A stretch of 64,000 nucleotides of DNA, from assembly GCF_029168315.1 (NCBI RefSeq), contig NZ_JARGYD010000005.1:186001-250000 (forward strand). Direction: 5' to 3'. Below the pieces are notes generated by a model that saw nothing but the letters and a program-made list of their open reading frames with translations, did not search any database and had not been told where the DNA came from. The first letter of the stretch is position 1, and every line of letters starts with the position of its first letter. The stretch comes from Psychromarinibacter halotolerans. GTDB taxonomy: Bacteria > Pseudomonadota > Alphaproteobacteria > Rhodobacterales > Rhodobacteraceae. The translations under genes and the position numbers were made by a program. Below, piece by piece: positions 1 through 8,197 of this stretch.

Positions 1-21
1 CACATTACAGCATCGTTTTAA

Positions 22-43
22 TTGTTTGACAACTGATGACAAC
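22..43 (+). promoter_or_regulatory. Candidate operator upstream of the ABC/enolase operon
   Basis: Two copies of TGACAAC lie at 27-33 and 37-43, exactly 10 bp apart (one helical turn). The first copy also sits in the small inverted repeat GTT-TGAC-AAC (24-33). The site is about 60 bp upstream of the first start codon, so it is well placed to bind a transcription factor such as a GntR- or LacI-type regulator. The regulator is not in the window. Only the repeat is seen; binding is inferred. Confidence 0.35.
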
Positions 44-104
44 CGGTGGCACGGTTCGAGGTGGCGGGACCATCAACGAGTCCCGGCAAAGGGAGGAAAA
101 TCTG

Positions 105-2039
105 ATGACAGTATTCTGGCGCGGACTGCGCCCGTTGACGTTTGCCGGTACGGCGCTTGGCGTGATGCTGGGCCCCCTGTCGGCGCTTGCGTATCAAGAG
201 GCCCCCGCTCTGGCAGAGCGTGTCGCGGCCGGGGACCTGCCGCCGGTGGAGGAACGGCTGCCGGAAAGCCCCGAGGTCGTGACGCCGTTCGAGGCCGTGG
301 GCACCTATGGCGGCAAGATCCGCCGCGTGCTGGGCGGGTCGAACGACCACAACTCGATCCTGCGTTTCGTCGGCCCGCAGGGCCTGACGCGCTGGGCGCC
401 GGACTTTTCGGAAGTGGTTCCGAATATCGCGGAAGGCTGGGACGTCAACGAGGACGGCTCGGAATTCACCTTCCATCTGCGCGAGGGCATGAAGTGGTCG
501 GACGGCGAGCCGTTCACCGCGGATGACATCATGTTCTTCGTGGAAGACCTGCTGCACAACGAAGAGTTCTTTCCGAACCCGCCCGCGCGCTTCGTGGTCA
601 ACGGCGAGGCGATGACCGCCGAGAAGGTGGACGACTATACCGTCACGCTGAAGTTCGCGGCGCCCTACGGCACGTTCCTGACAGAGCTGGCGACCCCGCT
701 AGCGCAGGAGCCGGTCCTGTGGGCCAAGCATTACTGCGCGCAGTTCCACCCCGACTACAACGACGACGTGCAGTCGATGGTCGAAGAGACCGAGGCCGTA
801 GAAGACTGGCCGGCCCTGTTCCGCCTGAAGTGCGGCGAGGTCGAGGCGCCGAACCGCTGGGCCAACGCCGAGCGTCCGACGCTTGATCCGTGGGTCGTCG
901 TCGAGGGCGGCGAGTACAACGCCGGCGCCACCCAAGTGGTGATGGAGCGCAACCCCTACTTCTGGCAGGTCGACACCGACGGCAACCAGCTGCCCTACAT
1001 CGACACGGTCGAGCAGAACGTCGCGCAGGACAACGAAACCCTTGTTCTTGAAGCGATTGCCGGCAACATCGACATGCAGCGCCGCCGCATCTCGGGGCTT
1101 GCGAACAAGCCCGTGTTCGCTGAGAACGCCGAGAAGGCCGGGATCAACATCCTGGACATGGTGAACTCGAACTCGAACACCATGGCGATCCATTTCAACC
1201 ACACCCACAAAGACCCGGTGATGCGCGAAATGATCCGCAACAAGATGGTCCGCGAGGCGCTTTCGCTGGCGATCGACCGCGAAGAGATCATCGACATCGT
1301 GTACCAAGGGCAGGGCGAGCCGTGGCAGATCGGTCCGCGTCCGGACCACGTGCTGTACAACGAGCAGCTTGGCACCCAGTACACCGACTATGATCCCGAC
1401 CGGGCGAACGAACTGCTGGACGAAGCGGGGTATGCCGAACGCGACGACGATGGCTATCGCCTTCTGTCGGACGGCCGCCGGTTCACCTTCAACGTTCAGT
1501 ACACCGGCATCGAGCAGCCGGACTGGGGCGACTCGCTGGAGATCATCAGCGAGCAGTGGGAAGACATCGGCGTCGAGCTGAACATCTCGTCGGTCGAACG
1601 GTCGATCTACTACTCGCGCGGGGAAGCCAACGAGCATGACTTCATGGTCTGGGGCGCGCCCGGTGGTCTGGATCCGACCCTCAGCCCGCGCGACGTGCTG
1701 GCGGTTCACCCGCAGGCATCGTGGTTCGCGATCCCGTGGACCCGCTGGTACCTGTCGGGCGGCGTCGATGGCGAAGAGCCGACGGAGTCGATGAAGAAGC
1801 GGCTTGAGCTGTACGACGCCTTCAAGAAAGAGGCGGATCAGGAGAAGGCGCTGGATATCTTCCGCGAGATTCACCAGATGGCCGCCGAGGAACTGGAGAT
1901 CATCGGCATCTCGCTGGCTCCGAACCTGGTGGGCGTGGTGAAGAAGGATCTGGGCAACGTACCGCCCTCGATCCCCGCGTCGTGGATGTATCCCGACCCG
2001 GCGCCGACGCTTCCTGCGACCTACTACTGGAAGAAATAA
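105..2039 (+). CDS. ABC transporter substrate-binding protein, family 5 (oligopeptide/oligosaccharide type)
   Basis: This is a periplasmic solute-binding protein of the DppA/OppA family (SBP_bac_5), 644 aa. I place the start at the ATG at 105, which has a GGGAGG ribosome-binding site at 91-96 and opens with a signal peptide (Arg-containing n-region, hydrophobic core, cleavage after A-L-A near residue 29). The motif N-P-Y-F-W-x-V-D-T-D-G-N-x-L-P-Y-I-D near residue 283 is typical of the longer members of this family that bind oligosaccharides rather than peptides. It is the first gene of the transport operon and is separated from the permease by a BIME-like repeat that may stabilise its mRNA. 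The substrate is unknown; the downstream sugar-acid enzymes favour a plant- or alga-derived oligosaccharide or uronate conjugate. Confidence 0.9.
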   Translation: MTVFWRGLRPLTFAGTALGVMLGPLSALAYQEAPALAERVAAGDLPPVEERLPESPEVVTPFEAVGTYGGKIRRVLGGSNDHNSILRFVGPQGLTRWAPDFSEVVPNIAEGWDVNEDGSEFTFHLREGMKWSDGEPFTADDIMFFVEDLLHNEEFFPNPPARFVVNGEAMTAEKVDDYTVTLKFAAPYGTFLTELATPLAQEPVLWAKHYCAQFHPDYNDDVQSMVEETEAVEDWPALFRLKCGEVEAPNRWANAERPTLDPWVVVEGGEYNAGATQVVMERNPYFWQVDTDGNQLPYIDTVEQNVAQDNETLVLEAIAGNIDMQRRRISGLANKPVFAENAEKAGINILDMVNSNSNTMAIHFNHTHKDPVMREMIRNKMVREALSLAIDREEIIDIVYQGQGEPWQIGPRPDHVLYNEQLGTQYTDYDPDRANELLDEAGYAERDDDGYRLLSDGRRFTFNVQYTGIEQPDWGDSLEIISEQWEDIGVELNISSVERSIYYSRGEANEHDFMVWGAPGGLDPTLSPRDVLAVHPQASWFAIPWTRWYLSGGVDGEEPTESMKKRLELYDAFKKEADQEKALDIFREIHQMAAEELEIIGISLAPNLVGVVKKDLGNVPPSIPASWMYPDPAPTLPATYYWKK

Positions 2040-2055
2040 GTCTTACAACTTCCAA

Positions 2056-2156
2056 GGGGTGCGCGCCAAGCGCGCACCCTACGACCCGGGGGACATGCGG
2101 CCCGACCGCGTTCTGACACCCCGTTCCGACCGTAGGGTGTGCGCCTGCGCGCACCA
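2056..2156. repeat. Pair of inverted REP-like palindromes (BIME-like)
   Basis: Two hairpin elements face each other. The first has a perfect 10-bp stem GGGTGCGCGC (2057-2066) and GCGCGCACCC (2070-2079). The second pairs 2136-2144 with 2147-2155 with one wobble. Each palindrome is flanked by GTAG (2132-2135, and its complement CTAC at 2079-2082), the usual head of REP elements. Segments 2071-2083 and 2131-2143 are inverted copies matching at 12 of 13 positions. The position between a binding-protein gene and its permease genes is the classic one, as in malE-malF, where such structures protect the upstream mRNA. Confidence 0.6.
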
Positions 2157-2174
2157 TTCGCAGAAAGCCTCACC

Positions 2175-3161
2175 ATGTTGTTGCGCTATATCCTGAAGCG
2201 GATCTTTTGGATGATCCCGTTTCTCTTCGCCGTCTCCATCGTGGCCTTCCTGCTGATCCAGGCGCCGCCGGGGGACTACCTGACCACCTACATCGCCAAG
2301 CTGGGTGAATCGAACGAGGTGCTGGACCAGGCGTCGATCGAGAACCTGCGCGAACGCTTCGGTCTCGATAAGCCGCTGTACGTCCAATATTTCCGCTGGA
2401 TCGGCAACCTGCTGCAGGGCGACTTCGGCATGTCCTTCGAATGGCGCCAGCCGGTCAGCGATCTGATCTGGGGCCGCATGGCGCTGACGGTGACGCTGTC
2501 GTTCGCCACGCTTCTGTTCACATGGGCCGTCGCTTTTCCCATCGGCGTCTACTCTGCGGTGCGCAAGTACTCGGTGGGCGACTACATCGCCACGACGCTG
2601 GGCTTCATCGGGCTTGCGACCCCGAACTTCCTGCTGGCGCTGGTGCTGATGTATATCGGCGTGGTGCACTTCGGCGCCGATGTGGGCGGGCTGTTCTCGA
2701 ACGAATACAAGAACGCGCCGTGGAGCTGGGCCAAGGTCATGGACCTTGTGGCGCACCTGTGGCTGCCGGTGATCGTGCTGGGCACCTCGGCCACCGCATC
2801 GCTTATCCGCATCATGCGGGCCAACCTGCTGGACGAATTGCATCGGCCCTATGTGGACACCGCCCGCGCCAAGGGCCTGTCCGAATTCTGGCTGATCATG
2901 AAATACCCGGTCCGCGTCGCGCTGAACCCGTTCATCTCGACCATCGGCTGGGTGCTGCCGAACCTCGTCTCGGGCGCGGTCGTCACCGCCATCGTGCTGT
3001 CGCTGCCGACGGCGGGGCCGCTGATGCTGCAGGCCCTGCTGGCGCAGGACATGTATCTGGCCGGCGCCTTCGTGCTGCTGCTGTCGTCGCTGACGGTGGT
3101 CGGCATGCTGATCTCTGACATCCTCCTCGTCCTTCTGGACCCGCGGGTGAAATATGACTGA
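2175..3161 (+). CDS. ABC transporter permease, DppB/OppB family
   Basis: Inner-membrane subunit of a dipeptide/oligopeptide-class importer, 328 aa, about the normal length. The ATG at 2175 is chosen because the protein then begins M-L-L-R-Y-I-L-K-R, the usual DppB start, followed by TM1; the longer frame begins inside the REP element. Six transmembrane segments can be picked out. The EAA-type coupling loop (Y-V-D-T-A-R-A-K-G-L, around residue 225) contacts the ATPase. The stop codon overlaps the next start by 8 bp, so the two permeases are translationally coupled. Confidence 0.92.
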   Translation: MLLRYILKRIFWMIPFLFAVSIVAFLLIQAPPGDYLTTYIAKLGESNEVLDQASIENLRERFGLDKPLYVQYFRWIGNLLQGDFGMSFEWRQPVSDLIWGRMALTVTLSFATLLFTWAVAFPIGVYSAVRKYSVGDYIATTLGFIGLATPNFLLALVLMYIGVVHFGADVGGLFSNEYKNAPWSWAKVMDLVAHLWLPVIVLGTSATASLIRIMRANLLDELHRPYVDTARAKGLSEFWLIMKYPVRVALNPFISTIGWVLPNLVSGAVVTAIVLSLPTAGPLMLQALLAQDMYLAGAFVLLLSSLTVVGMLISDILLVLLDPRVKYD

Positions 3162-4320
3162 CACGACTGACCCTTCCGGCGAGCCTCTCGCCGACACGCC
3201 GGAGATCGCAGGCGCGACCGGCCACCGTGGCCGCGACGTGGCCATCGCAAGCCAGTGGCAGCTAATCTGGTGGTCGTTCCGCCGGCACAAGCTGGCGATG
3301 GTCGGGCTTTGGGTGATCGGCCTGATGTACCTGATCGCGCTGTTCTGCGAGATCGTGGCGCCGAACGATCCGACGCAGCAGAACCGCCGCGGCGTCTATC
3401 ACCCGCCGCAGATGGTGCATTTCATCGACCGCACCGACGACGGCTGGCGCATCAAGCCCTTCGTCTGGGAGATGGACCGCGAACGCGACCCCGACACGCT
3501 GGCGATCACTTACGTGCCCTCGGGCGAGAAGACCTATCTCACCCTGTTCGGCCGGGGCGAGGAATACCGGATGTGGGGCCTGTTCGACTGGGACGTGCAC
3601 CTGCTGGCGACCGAGAAACCGCGCGACAATTTCTATATCTTCGGCGCCGACCGGCTGGGCCGCGACATGTTCAGCCGGGTCGTCTATGGCACGCGTGTCT
3701 CGATGTCGATCGGCCTTGTCGGTGTCGCCATCGCGATGGTGCTGGGCATCGCCCTTGGCGGCGCGTCGGGGTACTATGGCGGGCGGGTCGACGCGGTGAT
3801 CCAGCGATTGATCGAGTTCGTGCTGTCGCTGCCGACGATCCCCATCTGGCTGGCCCTGGCCGCCGCGCTGCCGCCGTCATGGCCGGTCTACCAGCAGTAT
3901 TTCGTCATCACGCTCATCGTGTCGCTGGTCGGCTGGACCGAGCTGGGGCGCGTGGTGCGGGGCCGCTTCCTTGCGATGAAGAACGAGGATTTCGTGATCG
4001 CCGCCCGGCTGGACGGTGCCAGCGAACGGCGGATCATCGTGCGGCACATGCTGCCCTCGCTGACGTCGCACATCATCGCCTCGCTGACGCTGGCGATCCC
4101 GCTGATGATCCTTGCGGAGACCTCGCTTTCGTTCCTCGGCCTTGGCCTGCAGCCACCCGCGATCTCGTGGGGGGTGCTTCTGAAAGAGGCGCAGAACATC
4201 CGCTCGATCAGTCAGGCGCCGTGGCTGTTCATTCCTGGCGGCTTCGTCGTGGTGGCGGTGCTGGCGTTCAACTTCCTCGGAGATGGGATGCGCGATGCGG
4301 CAGATCCGTACAGTCACTGA
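3154..4320 (+). CDS. ABC transporter permease, DppC/OppC family
   Basis: Second permease subunit, 388 aa, longer than DppC (about 300 aa). The extra length is a soluble N-terminal tail of about 40 residues and a periplasmic loop of roughly 80 residues after TM1 (about residues 70-150). Such a loop is seen in carbohydrate-linked members of this family. The core BPD_transp_1 domain follows, with the EAA loop F-V-I-A-A-R-L-D-G-A near residue 280. It starts inside the end of the preceding permease gene (8-bp overlap) and would heterodimerise with that protein. Confidence 0.92.
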   Translation: MTDTTDPSGEPLADTPEIAGATGHRGRDVAIASQWQLIWWSFRRHKLAMVGLWVIGLMYLIALFCEIVAPNDPTQQNRRGVYHPPQMVHFIDRTDDGWRIKPFVWEMDRERDPDTLAITYVPSGEKTYLTLFGRGEEYRMWGLFDWDVHLLATEKPRDNFYIFGADRLGRDMFSRVVYGTRVSMSIGLVGVAIAMVLGIALGGASGYYGGRVDAVIQRLIEFVLSLPTIPIWLALAAALPPSWPVYQQYFVITLIVSLVGWTELGRVVRGRFLAMKNEDFVIAARLDGASERRIIVRHMLPSLTSHIIASLTLAIPLMILAETSLSFLGLGLQPPAISWGVLLKEAQNIRSISQAPWLFIPGGFVVVAVLAFNFLGDGMRDAADPYSH

Positions 4321-4341
4321 CGTCCCGGGCCGGAAGATAGG

Positions 4342-4400
4342 GCGAGGGGCGCCGCCCCTCGCGCTCCCCGGAGGTATTTGGAAAGAGAAGAAGCAGGAAA
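4342..4400 (+). repeat. Intergenic hairpin plus CTCCCCGGAGG-TATTTGG element
   Basis: The 90-bp gap before the ATPase gene holds a perfect 9-bp hairpin (GCGAGGGGC 4342-4350, GCCCCTCGC 4354-4362), then CTCCCCGGAGG and TATTTGGAAAGAGAAGAAG. From memory, very similar strings (CTCCCCGGAGTATTT plus a purine tail) recur between genes in many Rhodobacteraceae genomes, so this is probably a dispersed intergenic element and not a simple terminator. No second copy was seen in this window. Confidence 0.4.
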
Positions 4401-4410
4401 GGGGGGCGCG

Positions 4411-6093
4411 ATGAGCAAGCCCGTCATCCAGATCGAGAACCTAAACGTCGGGTTCAATGTGCGGCAGGGGATGCTGGACGTGCTGCACGGTATCAGCTTC
4501 GACCTGCACCGGGGCAAGACCACCTGCGTCGTGGGCGAAAGCGGGTCGGGCAAGTCGGTCACCGCGCGCACGATCCTGAACATGGTGCCGCGTCCCGGCG
4601 TGATCAACGGCGGGCGGATCCTGTTCAATCCTGTGGGCGGCGACACCATCGAGCTGACCGCGCTGGATCCCCGGGGCCGCGAGATCCGGTCGATCCGGGG
4701 CGGGCGCGTGGGCATGATCTTTCAAGAGCCGATGTCGTCGCTGTCGCCGGTGCATACGATCGGCAGCCAGATCGTCGAGGCGATCCGCCTGCATCGCGAC
4801 GTGTCCAAGAAAGAGGCCAAGCAAATGGCGGTGGACAGCCTGCGGCAGGTCGAGATCCCGAACCCGGAAAAGGCGGTGGACCGCTATGCCTTCGAGTTTT
4901 CGGGCGGGATGCGGCAGCGGGCGATGATCGCGATGGCGCTGGCCTGTCGGCCCGAGGTGCTGATCGCGGACGAGCCGACCACGGCGTTGGACGTGACCAC
5001 GCAGGCCGAGATCCTGGACCTGATGAAGAAGCTGCAGGAAGAGCTGGGCATGGCGATCATGTTCATCACCCATGACATGGGCGTGGTGGCCGAGATCGCG
5101 GACGAGGTCGTGGTGATGGAACGCGGCCACGTCGTGGAGGTGGGCGATTGCGACCGCATCTTCAACGCGCCCGAGCACCCATACACCCAGAAGCTTCTGG
5201 GCGCGGTGAAGCGGCTGGAGGAACCGGCGGCGGCCAAGGTGCGCCCGGCGGGCGACGCGCCCGAGATCCTGAAGGTCCGCGACCTGCAGCTGCATTTCGA
5301 GAAGCGCGAAGGGTTCATGCAGCGGGTGACCGACGTCACCCGGGCGGTGGATGGCATCAGTTTCGACCTGAAGAAGGGCGAGGCACTGGGCATCGTCGGC
5401 GAAAGCGGGTCCGGCAAGACCACCGTGGGGCGCTGCATCGCGCGGGTGTACGACCCGCAGGGTGGATCGGTCGACTATGAAGGGCGCGATCTTGTCCATG
5501 CAGGGAAGGAAGAGCTGCGCCAGTCGCGCCAGCAGATCCGCATGATCTTTCAGGATCCGTTCGCCTCGTTGAACCCGCGGATGACGGTAAAGCAGCTGAT
5601 CGCCGAGCCGCTGATCGTCAACGGCGTGGCGCAGGGGGCGGAGCTGGACGCGCGGGTCGCGAAGCTGTTGACCGAGGTCGGGCTCGATCCCGGGATGATG
5701 GAACGCTATCCGCACGCGTTTTCCGGCGGACAGCGGCAACGGATCGTGGTCGCGCGTGCCATCGCGCTAGAGCCGCGTCTGGTGATCGCGGACGAGCCGA
5801 CCAGCGCGCTGGACGTGTCGATCCGCACGCAGGTTCTGGACCTGCTGTTGAAGCTGCAGGCCGAGATGGGGCTGTCGTTCATCTTCATCAGTCACGACAT
5901 GGCGGTGATCCGGTACTTCTGTGACCGGGTGGCTGTGATGTATCGCGGCAAGATCGTCGAGATCGGCGAGACCGAGCAGATCATCACCGATCCGCAGCAT
6001 CCCTATACCAAGGCGCTTTTGTCGTCGGTGCCGATCTCGGACCCGGCCCTGCGGGGCACGCGGCAGCGGCATCGCTATGTGGAATCCGCATGA
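4411..6093 (+). CDS. Dipeptide-type ABC transporter ATP-binding protein, two fused ATPase domains (DppD-DppF)
   Basis: A single 560-aa protein carries both nucleotide-binding domains of the importer. Domain 1 has Walker A G-E-S-G-S-G-K-S (42-49), signature F-S-G-G-M-R-Q-R near 163 and a D-E-P Walker B. Domain 2 has Walker A G-E-S-G-S-G-K-T near 331 and signature F-S-G-G-Q-R-Q-R near 437. Each is followed by the oligopeptide-transporter C-terminal segment (H-P-Y-T-Q-K-L and H-P-Y-T-K-A-L). The start at 4411 gives M-S-K-P-V; the in-frame ATG at 4378 lies in the repeat element. The stop overlaps the next start (ATGA), linking transport with catabolism. Confidence 0.93.
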   Translation: MSKPVIQIENLNVGFNVRQGMLDVLHGISFDLHRGKTTCVVGESGSGKSVTARTILNMVPRPGVINGGRILFNPVGGDTIELTALDPRGREIRSIRGGRVGMIFQEPMSSLSPVHTIGSQIVEAIRLHRDVSKKEAKQMAVDSLRQVEIPNPEKAVDRYAFEFSGGMRQRAMIAMALACRPEVLIADEPTTALDVTTQAEILDLMKKLQEELGMAIMFITHDMGVVAEIADEVVVMERGHVVEVGDCDRIFNAPEHPYTQKLLGAVKRLEEPAAAKVRPAGDAPEILKVRDLQLHFEKREGFMQRVTDVTRAVDGISFDLKKGEALGIVGESGSGKTTVGRCIARVYDPQGGSVDYEGRDLVHAGKEELRQSRQQIRMIFQDPFASLNPRMTVKQLIAEPLIVNGVAQGAELDARVAKLLTEVGLDPGMMERYPHAFSGGQRQRIVVARAIALEPRLVIADEPTSALDVSIRTQVLDLLLKLQAEMGLSFIFISHDMAVIRYFCDRVAVMYRGKIVEIGETEQIITDPQHPYTKALLSSVPISDPALRGTRQRHRYVESA

Positions 6094-7292
6094 AGATCAC
6101 CGGCGTCAAAACCTACCTCGTGCAGGCGGGCGCGCGGCCCGACCTGACGCGGTCGATGGGCGCGGATGCGGATTTTCGCGGCTCGCGCTGCTGGCTGTTC
6201 GTGGAGATCGAGACGGACGAGGGGATCACCGGCGTCGGCGAGTGTTCCGGCTGGCCCCGCGTGGTCGAAACCGCGGTGCAGGACCTGTCGGCCGTGCTGG
6301 TGGGCGAGGACCCGTCGGCCATCGACCGGCTGTGGGGCGTGTTGTACCGCGCGATGATGGGGCATGGGCTGACGGGGACCGTCGGCTCGGGCGCGCTGTC
6401 CGGGATCGAGATGGCGCTGTGGGACATCAAGGGCAAGGCGCTGGGCGTGCCGGTCTGGCAGTTGCTGGGCGGCGCGATCCGCACCCGCATCCCGGTCTAC
6501 GGCCACGCGCACACCGCCGACGAGGCCCGCGCCCTGACAGCGCTGGGCTACACCGCGTTGAAGACGCCCTTTACCGGCATCGTCGATTTTGACCGCATCG
6601 CCATGCTGCGCGAGACCGTGGGGCCAGAGGTGGACATCGCGGTCGATGCGCATGGGCCGTCGTGGATGACCGTATCGGATGCGATCCTTGTCGGACGCGA
6701 GCTGGAGGCGTTCGACCTGTTGTTCTACGAAGACCCGGTGCCGCCAGAGAACCTGGATATGCTGGCGCGGATGCGGGACCACGTCGCGGTGCCGCTGGCT
6801 GCGGGTGAGCGGGTGGGCACGGTGCACGGGCTGCGGCCCTATATCGAGCGCGATCTGGTCGACGTGGTGCAGCCCGACACCGGGCGCGGCGGCGGCATCA
6901 CGCAGATGCGCAAGATCGCCGCGATGGCGGAACCGCACGGCATCATGCTGGCGCCGCATTCCGGCTCGCTTGGCCCGGTGGCCGAGTTCGCGGCGCTGCA
7001 TATCATGGCGACGGTGCCGAACGCGCTGCTGCTGGAGCGGATCGAGTTCGACTGGGAGGGTCGCTATGACGTGGTGACGCCGGTGCTGAAGGTCGAGGAC
7101 GGCTGCCTGCCGATCCCGACCGCGCCGGGGCTTGGCGTCGAACTGGTGAAGGACGAGATCGCGAAGTATCCCGTCGTCCGCAACGTGGCGAAGGCGCCGG
7201 TGGACAACGGAAAGGCCTATGTGCCCGGAACCGCGGACGAGGCGGTTCACGTCCAGACCCGACGCGCCCGGGCGCGGAGCCTGCGCGCATGA
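6090..7292 (+). CDS. Enolase-superfamily sugar-acid dehydratase (mandelate racemase/galactonate dehydratase-like)
   Basis: A 400-aa member of the mandelate racemase/muconate lactonizing enzyme group. It has the N-terminal capping domain and a TIM-barrel with metal ligands D186, E214 and E240. H188 is in the D-A-H-G motif and H290 in A-P-H-S. The D-x-H pair at the end of strand 3 together with the late His is the arrangement found in D-galactonate and related aldonate dehydratases. A dehydration of an aldonic or uronic acid to a 2-keto-3-deoxy acid is therefore likely, but the substrate is not certain. It overlaps the ATPase gene by 4 bp and the esterase gene by 4 bp. The C-terminal 40 residues (Arg/Ala-rich) look non-catalytic. 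Confidence 0.85.
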   Translation: MKITGVKTYLVQAGARPDLTRSMGADADFRGSRCWLFVEIETDEGITGVGECSGWPRVVETAVQDLSAVLVGEDPSAIDRLWGVLYRAMMGHGLTGTVGSGALSGIEMALWDIKGKALGVPVWQLLGGAIRTRIPVYGHAHTADEARALTALGYTALKTPFTGIVDFDRIAMLRETVGPEVDIAVDAHGPSWMTVSDAILVGRELEAFDLLFYEDPVPPENLDMLARMRDHVAVPLAAGERVGTVHGLRPYIERDLVDVVQPDTGRGGGITQMRKIAAMAEPHGIMLAPHSGSLGPVAEFAALHIMATVPNALLLERIEFDWEGRYDVVTPVLKVEDGCLPIPTAPGLGVELVKDEIAKYPVVRNVAKAPVDNGKAYVPGTADEAVHVQTRRARARSLRA

Positions 7293-8197
7293 CCGATCCC
7301 GCACGCTACGCTGATGGCATGGTCGCCACGCTGGCCGAAGAAACACGGCTGAAGGCGCTGGACGACCCCGATGCGACCGCCGCCTTCTGGTCGGATGGCG
7401 CGCCCGAGGTCGCCGGGGTAAAGGACCTGTTCTATCCCGGCGCAGCGGGGCAGCAGCAGGCGGCGCGGCTGTACCGTGGCGCCGCCGGGGCGGATGCGCC
7501 GGTGCTGTTGTACCTGCACGGCGGCGGATGGAACGGCGGCAGCATTGCGCTGAACGAGGCGGCGTGCCGGGCACTGGCCGCCGAAAGCGGCTGGTCCGTC
7601 CTGTCGGTCAGCTATCGACTGGCGCCGGCGCATCCCTATCCCGCCGGTCTGAACGACGCGCAGGCGGCGCTGGGCTGGCTTGCAGAGAACGGCGCCGCGC
7701 TGGGGCTGGATCCGGGGCGGATCGCCATCGGCGGCGCCTCGGCCGGGGCGAACCTTGCGCTGGCCTGCGCGCTATCGCGGCCGGGCGCCACCATCGGGAT
7801 GCTGCTGGTCTATGGCGTCTACGACCGTGATTTTTCGCGCGAAAGCTACGACCGCTACGGCGAAGGGCCGGGGCTGACAAAGGTGCGGATGACAGAGCTG
7901 TTCGCGATGTACGCGCCCGATGCGGGCACCGATCCGCTGGTCGTGCCGCTGCATTCCGACGCTCTGTCGGCGTTGCCGCCTGCCTGCCTGATCGCCGCTG
8001 AACTGGACGTGCTGGCGGACGAGAACGCCGATATGGCCGCCGCGCTGCGCGGGGCGGGCGTCGATACGGATTACCATCAAGAGCCGGGGGTCACCCACGG
8101 CTTTATCAACCGCGGGCGTCTTCTGCCCGCCGCCCGCGCCTGTCTGACGCGCGGGGCCGACTTTCTGAAACGTCTGTCCGGGGACCTGCCCACATGA
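7289..8197 (+). CDS. Alpha/beta-hydrolase, hormone-sensitive-lipase (HSL) family esterase
   Basis: 302-aa cytoplasmic esterase. The oxyanion-hole motif H-G-G-G is at 77-80 and the nucleophile elbow G-G-A-S-A-G at 148-153 (Ser151). The catalytic acid is probably D240 (E-L-D-V-L-A-D-E) and the base H270 (V-T-H-G-F). No signal peptide is present, so it acts on an imported compound. It is sandwiched between two enolase-superfamily genes with 4-bp overlaps on both sides. This suggests it removes an ester, for example an acetyl or aromatic acyl group, or opens a lactone on the transported sugar acid. The substrate is inferred from context only. Confidence 0.85.
   Translation: MTDPARYADGMVATLAEETRLKALDDPDATAAFWSDGAPEVAGVKDLFYPGAAGQQQAARLYRGAAGADAPVLLYLHGGGWNGGSIALNEAACRALAAESGWSVLSVSYRLAPAHPYPAGLNDAQAALGWLAENGAALGLDPGRIAIGGASAGANLALACALSRPGATIGMLLVYGVYDRDFSRESYDRYGEGPGLTKVRMTELFAMYAPDAGTDPLVVPLHSDALSALPPACLIAAELDVLADENADMAAALRGAGVDTDYHQEPGVTHGFINRGRLLPAARACLTRGADFLKRLSGDLPT

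Noticed and set aside
36..104. Extension of the binding protein to the ATG at 36
   Set aside because: The added residues would precede and spoil a good signal peptide; the ATG at 105 has the proper ribosome-binding site.
4441..5739. 432-codon minus-strand open frame opposite the ABC ATPase gene
   Set aside because: The His/Arg/Asp-rich translation mirrors the conserved ATPase domains on the other strand.
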